From Synechococcus sp. Nb3U1 (lineage in GTDB: Bacteria; Cyanobacteriota; Cyanobacteriia; Thermostichales; Thermostichaceae), in contig NZ_JAKFYQ010000001.1 of NCBI RefSeq assembly GCF_021533835.1, positions 840,079 through 904,078 of the forward strand: a stretch of DNA of 64,000 bases, read 5' to 3'. The notes under the pieces were generated by a model that saw nothing but the letters and a program-made list of their open reading frames with translations, searched no databases and was not told where the DNA came from. Shown here one piece after another: positions 36,640-45,575 of this stretch; the stretch's first letter is position 1, and each line of letters starts with the position of its first letter. Both the position numbers and the translations under genes were made by a program.

Positions 36640-37314
36640 CTAGATATCTGCCCACTTTCGCAACAAATTGGCATAGGTTTTGGAGAGTAAATCAAATTGG
36701 CGAGTTTTGCCAGATTTCTGAAATAGTTGCTGGCGTACCGTTTCTAGGTCAAAGAGAATCTCCCGTTCCTGCGGATCCCTCACCAAGCTTTGCACCCAAC
36801 TGACTGCGGCCAGACGGATCCCATGGGTAACACTTGCGACTCGATGCAAGGTTGAGGCGGGATAAAGAACCATGGCACCAGCGGGCAATTTATAGGCCCG
36901 TTCCCCTTCGCTGCTTTCTATAGTTAACTCTCCTCCCTCATAATCTTCGGGATTACTTAAAAATAATGTAAAAGCAATATCTGAGCGCATCACCTGCTGT
37001 TGGGTCACCATCAGGCCATCATCCGTGTGGATCCCGTAGAACATACCCCTCTGATAGCGGCTGACCAAAATGGGATGTATCACTTTAGGCCGAGCCGCCA
37101 ATTGAAACAGTGAACTGCGAGCCAGAGCCGCAGTGATGATCTCCTGTACTCTCTGCCCTTGAGAGGATCCCTTGGGCAGTTGCATATTGTTTTTAACCAG
37201 CTTGGCATTCCACCCTGCTGTTATTTTTCCATCCATAAAATCTGCTTGACTCAGCAGCTCTATAATCTCATTAAGCTCTACCAGGCTGAGAACATCCGCA
37301 ATACATAAAATCAT
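36640..37314 (-). CDS. PKHD-type Fe(II)/2-oxoglutarate hydroxylase (PiuC/YbiX family)
   Basis: 224 residues. The non-haem iron ligands are His and Asp in YGIHTDDG and a distal His in YPASTLHRV; the 2-oxoglutarate Arg is in HGIRLAAVSW. The family often sits beside TonB-dependent receptors and is iron-responsive, which fits the neighbouring uptake cluster; the substrate is unknown. It is convergent with the binding-protein gene and divergent from the VTT-domain gene. The gene is less GC-rich than most of the window. Confidence 0.88.
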   Translation of the reverse strand: MILCIADVLSLVELNEIIELLSQADFMDGKITAGWNAKLVKNNMQLPKGSSQGQRVQEIITAALARSSLFQLAARPKVIHPILVSRYQRGMFYGIHTDDGLMVTQQQVMRSDIAFTLFLSNPEDYEGGELTIESSEGERAYKLPAGAMVLYPASTLHRVASVTHGIRLAAVSWVQSLVRDPQEREILFDLETVRQQLFQKSGKTRQFDLLSKTYANLLRKWADI

Positions 37315-37543
37315 GTCAGCGCCTTGCCAAAATAGAGATTAGTCGAGAAGAGCTATATGACTGCTTTCTTATAAAGAAATTATCCTTTAAGCTGAAGCCT
37401 TTTCTGACTTCATGTACGACACAAGGTAAAGAAGAAATTCTTGTCAGACAAAGGATTGACCTGCATCGGCTGTAGTATGTATTACTGGAAAAGACTGTAT
37501 CCTTGATTGTCAAAAATCAAAACCGGCAATTTATAATAATTGT

Positions 37544-38452
37544 ATGATACTTAATGATGTGCATTTTCTCTCTTACATTATGCAATCACCACAAGGGATC
37601 CGACAAAGACAGCTTTGTAACCAATTGGGCTTAGATTACAAAACGGTTGCCGCAGCAGCCAAAGCAATGGGGCTTAGCACCCATGACTATCTTCAGCAGC
37701 AGACCGGCTGGATCCTCAAGGATGATTTGTATTATCCTCCAGGCACAACATTTGCTCACTCAGATGGTCAGCTAGATACTCACCCAGCAACACTGCCAAC
37801 TTCCTCAATTTTATTAGCTCCCATATCCAGAAAGTCTAAGGATATCTTTTCTCTTTTTCTCTTGCTTTCTATCCTAATCCTATCAGTTTTATTGGCCAAT
37901 CGACTGGATGCTGAGACAATCCGAGAATCCATCGCTAGCTTGGGTCTGTGGGCCCCCATTGCCCTCATTGGGTTACGTTCCATAAGTATTCTCATCCCGG
38001 CTATACCCAGTACCGTTTATTCCATCTTATCGGGAACCCTCTTTGGCTTTGGAGCGGGCATTCTTTACATAGCGATTGCTGATTTTCTGGCCTGCATGCT
38101 TAATTTTTATTTGGCTAAGCGATTTGGAAGACATTTGGTTCAAAGGATGGTTGGACAGAAGTTCATGTATAAGGTTGATGCGCTCTCGAGCAACTATCTA
38201 GAGAACAATGTTTTTCTTACTTCAGGCTTTTTAATGACGGGCCTGTTTGACTTTGTTTCTTATGCGGTTGGACTAAATCAAATGAAATGGCACAATTTTA
38301 CTCTGTCTTTGGTGCTGGGTATTGCAGTTTCTACTCCTCCTGTAGTAGCCCTTGGGGCCGGTGTTCTAGAGCAGGGAAGGTGGCTCCTGGGTTTGGCTCT
38401 GTTGGGAATGTTTGCTCTGGCTATGCTGACAGGGTGGTTAAATAGAAGGTGA
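37544..38452 (+). CDS. HTH domain fused to VTT/TVP38 (SNARE-associated) membrane protein
   Basis: 302 residues. The first 60 or so resemble a helix-turn-helix: GIRQRQLCNQLGLDYKTVAAAAKAMGLS. Then comes a membrane domain of the TVP38/TMEM64/DedA (VTT) type with 'LIPAIPSTVYSILSGTLFGFGAGILY', a re-entrant Gly/Phe-rich segment, and 'FLTSGFLMTGLFDFVSYAVGL'. The family includes lipid scramblase-like and transporter proteins. The HTH fusion is unusual. An ATG at 37580 would still keep it. The gene is AT-rich compared with the window, which may mean transfer. Confidence 0.75.
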   Translation: MILNDVHFLSYIMQSPQGIRQRQLCNQLGLDYKTVAAAAKAMGLSTHDYLQQQTGWILKDDLYYPPGTTFAHSDGQLDTHPATLPTSSILLAPISRKSKDIFSLFLLLSILILSVLLANRLDAETIRESIASLGLWAPIALIGLRSISILIPAIPSTVYSILSGTLFGFGAGILYIAIADFLACMLNFYLAKRFGRHLVQRMVGQKFMYKVDALSSNYLENNVFLTSGFLMTGLFDFVSYAVGLNQMKWHNFTLSLVLGIAVSTPPVVALGAGVLEQGRWLLGLALLGMFALAMLTGWLNRR

Positions 38453-38499
38453 GGATTTCAAACTGCTCAGCATTAGGAATGATGCGACATCATTAAAAT

Positions 38500-39153
38500 T
38501 TAATAGTCTAACCCTATCTTCTTAATTTTCTCCGCATAAATTGCCAGGGAGCGATCCTTTAGACGGCGGAGCAATTTAGCTTGTTCATAAAGATGGAAAA
38601 ATCTTGTTACCGTTACCCGGGTTGTCCCGATTATTTCACTTAGGTCTTGGCGGGTGAGAGCAGGATTGAGGCGATAACTTTCCCCCTCAGAAGTTCCAAA
38701 TCTTTGAGCGATCCAAACCAACAGATGCAGCAATTTTGGGTAAAGTTTTCGACATTGTAAGATGCGAATCATTTCTTGACAACGCTGTATATGCTGCAGG
38801 GTTGCCTCTTGGATCCAACTTGGTTCCTGCTGACAAGAACATTGCAGTTGTTCTACGGGTAAAAGTCTGGCTTCCACCCAGGATAAGCACTCTGCCCCCA
38901 CCTCTTGAAGTAAATTTTGTTCCCATCCAACCACATCGCCATTTCCCCACACTCCGAGAGTTAATAGCTCTCCTTCGATCCCACAAGTGATGGTGCGCAG
39001 CACGCCTGTTTCGATTTGCCACAGGATTCCCCCTGTAAGAGGCAAGGGATCCCCCCGCTTAAAGGTTCTGGTCTCCCCCAGTGCCGTTGTGGGAACAAGC
39101 GGAAGCGGTGAAAAGGGAGGTGAGAAAGTAGCAACAGGTTGGATGGAACTCAT
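38500..39153 (-). CDS. Crp/Fnr-family transcription regulator
   Basis: 217 residues. The N-terminal half is a cyclic-nucleotide-type beta barrel (TFKRGDPLPLTGGILWQIETG), without the conserved cAMP-binding residues. The C-terminal winged HTH reads LTRQDLSEIIGTTRVTVTRFF, as in NtcA-like regulators. The AGGAG six bases before the ATG at 39153 decides the start. It is 29 bases after the secreted iron-related gene on the same strand and probably shares its Fur-box promoter. The effector is unknown; a redox or metal signal is possible, but no Cys pattern proves it. Confidence 0.85.
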   Translation of the reverse strand: MSSIQPVATFSPPFSPLPLVPTTALGETRTFKRGDPLPLTGGILWQIETGVLRTITCGIEGELLTLGVWGNGDVVGWEQNLLQEVGAECLSWVEARLLPVEQLQCSCQQEPSWIQEATLQHIQRCQEMIRILQCRKLYPKLLHLLVWIAQRFGTSEGESYRLNPALTRQDLSEIIGTTRVTVTRFFHLYEQAKLLRRLKDRSLAIYAEKIKKIGLDY

Positions 39154-39182
39154 TAAGGCTCCTATGAGGGTTCAAATAAGGT

Positions 39183-40307
39183 TCAAATCGCTGAACCAAA
39201 GGCCTCTCTGGGTAGGGAAAGTTGATCAATGGCCTGATTCACAGCGTCTTTGAGGGTGGTGGCATTGGGAAACTCTTCGATAGCCCAAAGGGTTTCATGT
39301 AGAGCTTTGCCCTCTTCGGGGTTAGCGCGACCCAAGGTATCTCCAGCCGCCAGCCAGGCCCCGCGAATTGACCATTGAGCCGCCAAGGCAGTATCCCCAC
39401 CTGCGGCCACTGCCGCGTCCAAATCCGCCACCCGATCCAAAAACAGCAGTAGTGCCGCCACATCCAAAGCTTGTTGTACGGAAGTTGCCTCTGCTTCTGG
39501 CCAACGTTTTTCCAGTAGAGCCGGTTGACCTGCCGCCAAAGGTTGTGTCACCCTCTGGGTTGGGTGTTCGGGTAGCCCGAAGCGAGTGCTGATTCGGCTC
39601 ATCTCCGCATGCAGAGAGTGCTGGCCTTCCACGCCATACCAAAAGGCAAACAGCTCGCTCCAGTTTTTTGGGGATCCGTTGGCCAAGCTCCAGTTGTTGT
39701 CTTGGGGGCCACGGATGGAGGCTTCCGTCAGCTCCAGCCGACACCAATTCAAGACGGTGGCCAGGATCCCCGATCGGATGGCGGCAATGCGGGCTGCATC
39801 CGACAGGGAACGACGTTGGTTTTGTCCCGAAAAGGCTCCCGTACCCATCAGGGCAGAAGTTAAAAATTGATGTTGAAAGGTGGGATCCCATCCCAGGGCG
39901 ATGGCACCGGGCAATGTGCGTGGCATTCTACCTTGGTAGTCATCGGCAAAGAACGCCAGAGAATGGGAGCTATCCCGCCAGTTGAAATGCCGCCCAAAAG
40001 CATACCGTTGCAAAGCAGCCGAATAATCCGGTGGAAATGCGGTCAAAGCGCCGTTGATCTCGGCAATATCTAGGCTGAGGCGGTTGTGGGGCCGCACATC
40101 GGCAGCTGTCGTAAACCCCTCCGCCGACAGAGCAAAGGAAGGCATCTCCGCCCGCGCCGGATCCCCACGGCCTAGGCCAAGCAGGAGCACACTGGCCAGT
40201 AGCCCCCTTCCAATCCCTTGTTGCCAGTCAGTGTAAGTAAAACTGGGGAACCAGCCCAAGCCAGCCTGGGGGTTACGCAACGGCAGCTGGACATGAAGTG
40301 TGGACAT
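39183..40307 (-). CDS. Secreted protein, possibly FEA1-like iron-assimilating protein
   Basis: 374 residues with a Sec signal (helix GIGRGLLASVLLLGLGRGD, cleaved near PARAE). The mature protein is alpha-helical. 'FLTSALMGTGAFSG', 'ARIAAIRSGILATVLNWCRLEL' and the 'NWSELFAFWYGVEGQHSL' helix recall the FEA1/H43 periplasmic proteins that green algae secrete under low iron. This is remembered resemblance only. AGGAGA eight bases before the ATG at 40307 decides the start. A Fur-box-like site 70 bases upstream supports an iron role. Confidence 0.5.
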   Translation of the reverse strand: MSTLHVQLPLRNPQAGLGWFPSFTYTDWQQGIGRGLLASVLLLGLGRGDPARAEMPSFALSAEGFTTAADVRPHNRLSLDIAEINGALTAFPPDYSAALQRYAFGRHFNWRDSSHSLAFFADDYQGRMPRTLPGAIALGWDPTFQHQFLTSALMGTGAFSGQNQRRSLSDAARIAAIRSGILATVLNWCRLELTEASIRGPQDNNWSLANGSPKNWSELFAFWYGVEGQHSLHAEMSRISTRFGLPEHPTQRVTQPLAAGQPALLEKRWPEAEATSVQQALDVAALLLFLDRVADLDAAVAAGGDTALAAQWSIRGAWLAAGDTLGRANPEEGKALHETLWAIEEFPNATTLKDAVNQAIDQLSLPREAFGSAI

Positions 40308-40377
40308 GTATAGTGTCTCCTGGCGGATGAATGAGCATGAGATGGGCCTAGCCAAAGATCACAGGGCCGCTCGCATT

Positions 40378-40392
40378 TGAGAATAGTTCTTA
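40378..40392 (-). promoter_or_regulatory. Fur-box-like site upstream of the FEA1-like gene
   Basis: Plus-strand TGAGAAT-A-GTTCTTA is a 7-1-7 site that matches TGAGAAT-N-ATTCTCA at 12 of 14 bases, with one perfect half. It lies 71 bases before the minus-strand gene at 39183-40307 and 170 bases before divergent recF. The minus strand here also reads TATTCT, a possible -10 box, so Fur binding would block the promoter. Confidence 0.5.
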
Positions 40393-40562
40393 ATAAGTTA
40401 TCCCATGAATGCCGGTTGCTCGCAAGCCTTTGTCCTGCAGATGTTCAGCCTCAGATCCTGTGTAGAGTTGGGAAAGTCTGTGAGAGCTTATAGTGAGCTA
40501 AGCCTCAGTCCGTAAAGCTCCCTGAGGTAGAGAGTCACCGTCTTCCTCTTTTCTCGATTTCT

Positions 40563-41738
40563 GTGTATCTGCGTTCCCTTCATCTGCGGCATTTTCGCAA
40601 CTACAGCGATCAAGGGATTCACTTTGGCTCGCCCAAGACGATCTTGGTGGGGGATAACGCTCAGGGCAAAACCAACCTGCTGGAGGCCGTAGAACTGCTG
40701 GCTACATTACGCTCACGGCGGGCTAGTCGGGAGCGGGAGTTGGTCAGTAACGACTCCCCTCAGGCTCAAATTGCCGCCACCATCGAACGGCTGGGGGTGG
40801 CGCACGAACTGGTGATGGATCTGCGCAGCAGTGGCAGGCGCTCCCTCAAGGTGAACGGGCAACCGCTACGCCGTCAATCGGAGTTTCTCGGCCAGGTGAA
40901 TGCCGTTTTGTTTTCCAGCCTCGATCTGGAGTTGGTGCGGGGTGGGCCAGAGTCCCGGCGCAACTGGTTGGATGGGGTGTTGACTCAACTGGAGCCTATT
41001 TACACTGGCTTGCTGGAGCACTACCGCAAGGTGCTGAAACAGCGCAATGCCCTCCTGAAAGCCCAGCGGGATCCGGCAGGGCATTTCTCAACGGATGTCG
41101 CCACGGAAATGGCCTTTTGGAATGACGAGTTGGCCACCGCAGGCAGCCGCATCATGCGCCGACGGGCACGACTACTACAGCGCTTGGATCCTCTGGCGGA
41201 ACATTGGCATCAGGCCATCAGCGGTGGACGGGAAACCCTGAAGCTGACCTATCGTCCCCAAGTGCCTCTGCCGGATCCCCAGACTACTGCTGAGGTGGTG
41301 CAAGCCCAGTTTATGCAGGAAATTCAAGCGAAAGCCACGGCTGAACTGGCTTTGGGCAGCTCCTTGGTGGGGCCTCATCGGGATGATGTGGAGATGAGCA
41401 TCAACGATAGCGCCGCCCGCGCTTATGGATCTCAGGGACAGCAACGCACCTTGGTGTTGGCTCTGAAATTGGCGGAGCTAGAGCTGATCGAGCAGGTGAT
41501 CGGGGAGCCACCCTTGCTGCTATTGGACGATGTGCTGGCGGAGTTGGATCTGCATCGGCAAAACCAGCTCTTAGATGCCATTCAAAGCCGCGTGCAAACC
41601 CTGGTCACTACCACTCATCTGGGATCCTTCGATGCCCGTTGGCTTAGGGCTGCCCAGATCGTTCAGGTGCAGGGGGGGCAACTCTCTCCCTACAAAGCCT
41701 GGGATCCCAGCTCTATGGGCGAGGCGGGATCCCCTTAG
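40563..41738 (+). CDS. recF: DNA replication and repair protein RecF
   Basis: 391 residues. A Rad50/SMC-type ATPase that helps load RecA at gaps. Walker A is GDNAQGKTNLLEA, Walker B LLLLDDVLAELD, and the signature GSQGQQRTLVLALKL. The start MYLRSLHLRHFRNY is the family start and reads from a GTG at 40563. It stands alone, without dnaA or gyrB. It is convergent with the PATAN regulator gene, 30 bases apart. Confidence 0.95.
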   Translation: MYLRSLHLRHFRNYSDQGIHFGSPKTILVGDNAQGKTNLLEAVELLATLRSRRASRERELVSNDSPQAQIAATIERLGVAHELVMDLRSSGRRSLKVNGQPLRRQSEFLGQVNAVLFSSLDLELVRGGPESRRNWLDGVLTQLEPIYTGLLEHYRKVLKQRNALLKAQRDPAGHFSTDVATEMAFWNDELATAGSRIMRRRARLLQRLDPLAEHWHQAISGGRETLKLTYRPQVPLPDPQTTAEVVQAQFMQEIQAKATAELALGSSLVGPHRDDVEMSINDSAARAYGSQGQQRTLVLALKLAELELIEQVIGEPPLLLLDDVLAELDLHRQNQLLDAIQSRVQTLVTTTHLGSFDARWLRAAQIVQVQGGQLSPYKAWDPSSMGEAGSP

Positions 41739-41768
41739 TGTGAATTTGTGCGAAGGGCATCGGGTTCT

Positions 41769-43004
41769 TCACGCGTTGGCCTGATCTCCGAGGGAGGTAG
41801 GGACTCCCCGGAACAGGGTGGGTTGCTCCACCTTGATCCCCAGACCCGACAATGGATTCTGCAAGTGGGGCTGTTGGGCCAAAAGGCGCTCTATTTCGGC
41901 ATTCAGTTGAGTTTCGGTGAAGGGTTTGGTGAGGTAAGCCGTTGCACCCGACCATTTGCCGCGGATGCGATCCAACAGGCCATCTCGCGAGGTGACCATG
42001 ACGATGGGAATGGATTTGAACTCCTCCAAATTGCGCACAATCCGGCATAGCTCCAGCCCATCGATCCCCGGCATTGTTACATCCATGAGCAGCAAATGGG
42101 GCCGGTACTGAAACAGCAGGTGGAGCACTTCGGAAGGGTTGCCCGTTGTAATCACTTGATACTTGGGCAACGATTGCCGCATGATCTCCTGCATCACCAC
42201 GCTGTCATCCACCGCCAGAATGGTAATCGGGTTGTGGCGCTTGGCCTGAAGCAATTCTGGGGGCGTTTGTAGGCTGATCAAGCCTTTTTTCAGCCATCCG
42301 GCAAAGAGGGTGGCTACTTCCAGCCGATCGCGGGAGAGCCTCTTGGCGATCACCTCTAGCGACTGACCCTCTTTGGTAAGGCTGTGGAGCTTTTGCCGCT
42401 GTTCTTCGGTGATGCGATAGCGATTGACGCGCTCCCAGTTGACCACCGGCACCGCCAGCATCGTCGGGATCGCCACCTTCAGGGCCACCCATTGATCGCA
42501 CCGTTGGGCAGCCTCCTGGAGCAGCGGCCCCAGCTCGAAACCGCCGATTGGGGCATCTTGGGCCACCCGCTCTTGCACCTCAAAGCGACAGGTGCCCGCC
42601 CGCTCAAACAGATACCGGTCAAAGTCTGTCAGGAGGTTCAGCCACAGGGCATCTTCCACCTCCCCCGGCTTGAGCAGGGCCAGTTGGGTCATGCCTTCGA
42701 TCAGCTCCTGCAGCGAGTTCTCTTTCATCAGGCGCTCCTGCACCACCCGGATTGCCCGCTGCGACCAGCCCAAGTTCAGGCGGGGGATAAAGCGGCACAG
42801 GCGCTTGAGAAAAATCTGGATATCAAGGGGTTGATCGGCGGAGAAAATCAGCCTGCCGTGGTAGTAGGTGAGCACCCAAGACTCTGTCCCTTCAGAGGGA
42901 TCCGCCCCTCTAAGGTGAATGCGCAGATATCCGGTTGTGAACTGTCGGCTTTGCTGCCTGAGCAGGGGGGCAAGCTCCTCAGATCCGAACACAAAACGGG
43001 ACAT
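41769..43004 (-). CDS. PATAN-domain response regulator (PatA/PixG type)
   Basis: 411 residues. An N-terminal PATAN (DUF4388) domain (FTTGYLRIHL ... VLTYYHGRLIFSADQ) is followed by a helical middle with a winged-helix-like part (LHSLTKEGQSLEVIAKRLSR) and a canonical C-terminal receiver. The receiver has AVDDS, the acceptor Asp in LLMDVTMPG and Lys in LTKPF. PixG/PatA homologues set the direction of phototaxis and pilus placement, or heterocyst pattern in filamentous forms. It is intact, unlike the PATAN fragment at 11059-11631. Confidence 0.9.
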   Translation of the reverse strand: MSRFVFGSEELAPLLRQQSRQFTTGYLRIHLRGADPSEGTESWVLTYYHGRLIFSADQPLDIQIFLKRLCRFIPRLNLGWSQRAIRVVQERLMKENSLQELIEGMTQLALLKPGEVEDALWLNLLTDFDRYLFERAGTCRFEVQERVAQDAPIGGFELGPLLQEAAQRCDQWVALKVAIPTMLAVPVVNWERVNRYRITEEQRQKLHSLTKEGQSLEVIAKRLSRDRLEVATLFAGWLKKGLISLQTPPELLQAKRHNPITILAVDDSVVMQEIMRQSLPKYQVITTGNPSEVLHLLFQYRPHLLLMDVTMPGIDGLELCRIVRNLEEFKSIPIVMVTSRDGLLDRIRGKWSGATAYLTKPFTETQLNAEIERLLAQQPHLQNPLSGLGIKVEQPTLFRGVPTSLGDQANA

Positions 43005-43170
43005 GTGGCCTTCTCCGGGTCAATTGGGGTTGCATCACCTCACCCATACACCCAAATTCCTGGCAAGGAAAAGTTTACAATCCGTTCATCTTAGCGCTCT
43101 CTTGCGCCATTTCTGTAGCGAGAAAACCCTGTTCTGAGGCAGTTGCTTTATACAGAACGTTTACTGGAGC

Positions 43171-43911
43171 TTAATGGAGGGGGGAAAGATAGAGCGCCTG
43201 TCGCTGGGCCTGGAGCAATTCTTGGATCCCGCTTTGGGCTATATCCAGCATCTGCATCAACTGGGGACGGCTAAAGCAGGTTTGTTCAGCAGTGCCCTGA
43301 ATTTCGATAAAGGATCCCTGCTCGTTCATGACGATGTTCATATCCACCTCCGCCTGGCTGTCTTCCTCGTAGCACAGATCCGCGATCACCTCTCCCTGCA
43401 CAATCCCCACCGAAAGGGCCGCCACCTGCTGCCGCAAGGGGGATCCCTGTGCTGGATCGAGCAAGCCCTGTTTATATAGCCAGGTGATGGCATCGTGTAG
43501 GGCCACATAGCCCCCGGTAATCGCCGCGGTGCGCGTGCCCCCATCCGCCTGCAACACATCGGCATCCAGAATGATGGTGCGGGATCCCAGCTTCTGAAAA
43601 TCTAGGACGGTGCGCAGGCTGCGCCCAATCAGCCGTTGGATCTCGGCGGTACGGCCCGACAGCTTCATCAGCTCGCGCGGTTGTCGGGGTTGGGTGGCTC
43701 CGGGCAACATGCGGTATTCGGCCGTCAGCCAGCCCTGGCCTTTATCCCGCAAAAAGGGGGGGACTTCTTCAGCCACACTGGCGTTACAGAGAACGTGGGT
43801 ATGGCCAAACTTGACCAAAACTGATCCGGGCGCATAGCGGGTAAAGTGCCGCTCAAAAGAGACCGAACGCAATTGGGCAGGAGTGCGACCATCTGGGCGT
43901 TGCCAGCTCAT
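43171..43911 (-). CDS. rph: Ribonuclease PH
   Basis: A phosphorolytic 3'-5' exonuclease that trims tRNA 3' ends; 246 residues, standard size. Hallmarks: [11 protein letters not shown] at the start, [18 protein letters not shown], '[20 protein letters not shown]', [19 protein letters not shown], and the metal/phosphate-site segment near [15 protein letters not shown]. The ATG at 43911 gives the family start MSWQRPDGR. Confidence 0.96.
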   Translation of the reverse strand: MSWQRPDGRTPAQLRSVSFERHFTRYAPGSVLVKFGHTHVLCNASVAEEVPPFLRDKGQGWLTAEYRMLPGATQPRQPRELMKLSGRTAEIQRLIGRSLRTVLDFQKLGSRTIILDADVLQADGGTRTAAITGGYVALHDAITWLYKQGLLDPAQGSPLRQQVAALSVGIVQGEVIADLCYEEDSQAEVDMNIVMNEQGSFIEIQGTAEQTCFSRPQLMQMLDIAQSGIQELLQAQRQALYLSPLH

Positions 43912-44060
43912 GAGAAATCCAAGAAGGGCTCCCTCGCATTGTCGGCCATGTGGGCCAAAGGGCTCTCAGGGCTTGGGATCTTTACAGATGTCATCTGTCG
44001 AGGCCGGGGATCCCTGAGCAAAAAGGCTACAGTAAGAAGACCGTTAACATTCCTTCACGC

Positions 44061-45515
44061 ATGATTCCACTCCTGCTGCGACGGCTGCGCGGACTCACCC
44101 CCACCCCGCTGCGGGGCATTCACTGGACACCGGAGCTATTCGGGATCCTCTTGGTGTACTTTGTGCAGGGGGCAGTGGGGTTGGCACGGCTGGCCACCAG
44201 TTTTTACCTCAAAGACAGCTTGGGGTTGAGTCCGGCCCAAGTGGCGGCCTTAACGGGTATTGCGGTGATTCCCTGGACTCTCAAACCTTTATACGGCTTG
44301 CTGTCGGATACGCTACCGATTGCTGGTTATCGGCGAAAACCCTACCTAGTGCTTTCTGGCCTGTGGGGATGCGGGGCTTGGTTGGGCATGGCCTTCTGGG
44401 CGCCGACGGCAGGTCTGGCAACAATGTGGGTGGTGCTGGGATCCCTGGCGGTGGCGGTGGGGGATGTGATCGTCGATTCGCTAGTGGTGGAGCGGGTACG
44501 GGAGAGCGACTGGGCCAGTACCGGCACGCTGCAATCTTTGACATGGGGGGCGACGGCCTTAGGATCCCTGTTGACCGCCTACTGGGGGGGAGCGCTCTTG
44601 GCCCACTATCCGCCCCAGGTGGTGTTTGGGGCGACGGCCTTTTTGCCCTTGTTGATCGCTTGCTCGGCCTCAGTGATTGTTGATCATCCGGTCGCTCTGT
44701 CTCAGGGCTGGGATCCGCTGCAACAACAGGTGGGGGAGGTATGGCGGGCGGTGCGGCAGCCCAGTATTTTGTTGCCGGTGCTGTTTGTGTTTGTCTGGCA
44801 GGCAACCCCTAGCGCAGATGTGGCCTTTTTTTACTTCGTCACCAATGATCTGGGGTTTGGACCAGAGTTTTTGGGGCAGGTGCGGCTGGTGACGAGCATC
44901 GCCAGTTTGATCGGGGTGGGGATCTTTCAGGTCTATCTGCGGCGGATCCCACTGCGTCCTTTGTTTGGCTGGATGACGGTGATCTCGGCGGGGTTGGGCC
45001 TGACCAGTCTGATCTTGGTCTATCACTGGAACCGGGGCTGGGGCATTGATGACCACTGGTTTAGTTTGGGGGATAGCCTGGTGCTGACGGTGGCGGGGCA
45101 AATTGCCTTTATGCCGGTGTTGGTGCTGGCAGCGCGGCTGTGTCCACCGGGGATCGAGGCCACTCTGTTTGCTCTGCTGATGTCGGCGTTTAATTTGGCA
45201 GGGTTTCTCTCGCAAGAACTGGGATCCCTGCTCATGTACGGGCTGGGGGTGACAGAGCAAGATTTCACCACGCTGGGGATGCTGTTGATCTTGACGAATC
45301 TCTCCACGCTGTTGCCGCTGCCGTTTTTGGGGTGGCTGCCGGAAGGGTTCGCGCCAGCAGCGACCTGTCGCATCCCTTCAGGAGGTGTAGACCTAGAAGC
45401 AGAAGCCCATACTTCTTTAGAGAGTTTGTTGCGGGATGTGCGCACAGAAGAGGCTGAGGCGGCCTTGGCAATAGAGGCAATTCCCCTGGGAGAAGCTGAT
45501 CCGACCCATTCTTGA
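44061..45515 (+). CDS. Folate-biopterin transporter family (MFS) protein
   Basis: 484 residues with twelve helices. The wording 'YFVQGAVGLARLATSFYLKDSLGLSPAQVAAL', 'IAVIPWTLKPLYGLLSDTLPI' and YRRKPYLVLSG is typical of the FBT family; a Synechocystis member has been shown to move folates. The C-terminal 50 residues are acidic and soluble (ESLLRDVRTEEAEAALA). The ATG at 44061 is preferred over the earlier frame start at 43950, which encodes no family sequence. Confidence 0.9.
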   Translation: MIPLLLRRLRGLTPTPLRGIHWTPELFGILLVYFVQGAVGLARLATSFYLKDSLGLSPAQVAALTGIAVIPWTLKPLYGLLSDTLPIAGYRRKPYLVLSGLWGCGAWLGMAFWAPTAGLATMWVVLGSLAVAVGDVIVDSLVVERVRESDWASTGTLQSLTWGATALGSLLTAYWGGALLAHYPPQVVFGATAFLPLLIACSASVIVDHPVALSQGWDPLQQQVGEVWRAVRQPSILLPVLFVFVWQATPSADVAFFYFVTNDLGFGPEFLGQVRLVTSIASLIGVGIFQVYLRRIPLRPLFGWMTVISAGLGLTSLILVYHWNRGWGIDDHWFSLGDSLVLTVAGQIAFMPVLVLAARLCPPGIEATLFALLMSAFNLAGFLSQELGSLLMYGLGVTEQDFTTLGMLLILTNLSTLLPLPFLGWLPEGFAPAATCRIPSGGVDLEAEAHTSLESLLRDVRTEEAEAALAIEAIPLGEADPTHS

Positions 45516-45575
45516 GGGGTTCGCCCTTGGTATGGGATCCTGACAACGTTCTCACGCATCCGCTGGGGATCCCTG

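Noticed and set aside
37316-37513. 65-codon minus-strand frame upstream of the PKHD hydroxylase
   Set aside because: Lies in an AT-rich leader, with Ser/Arg-rich chance composition and no ribosome-binding site.
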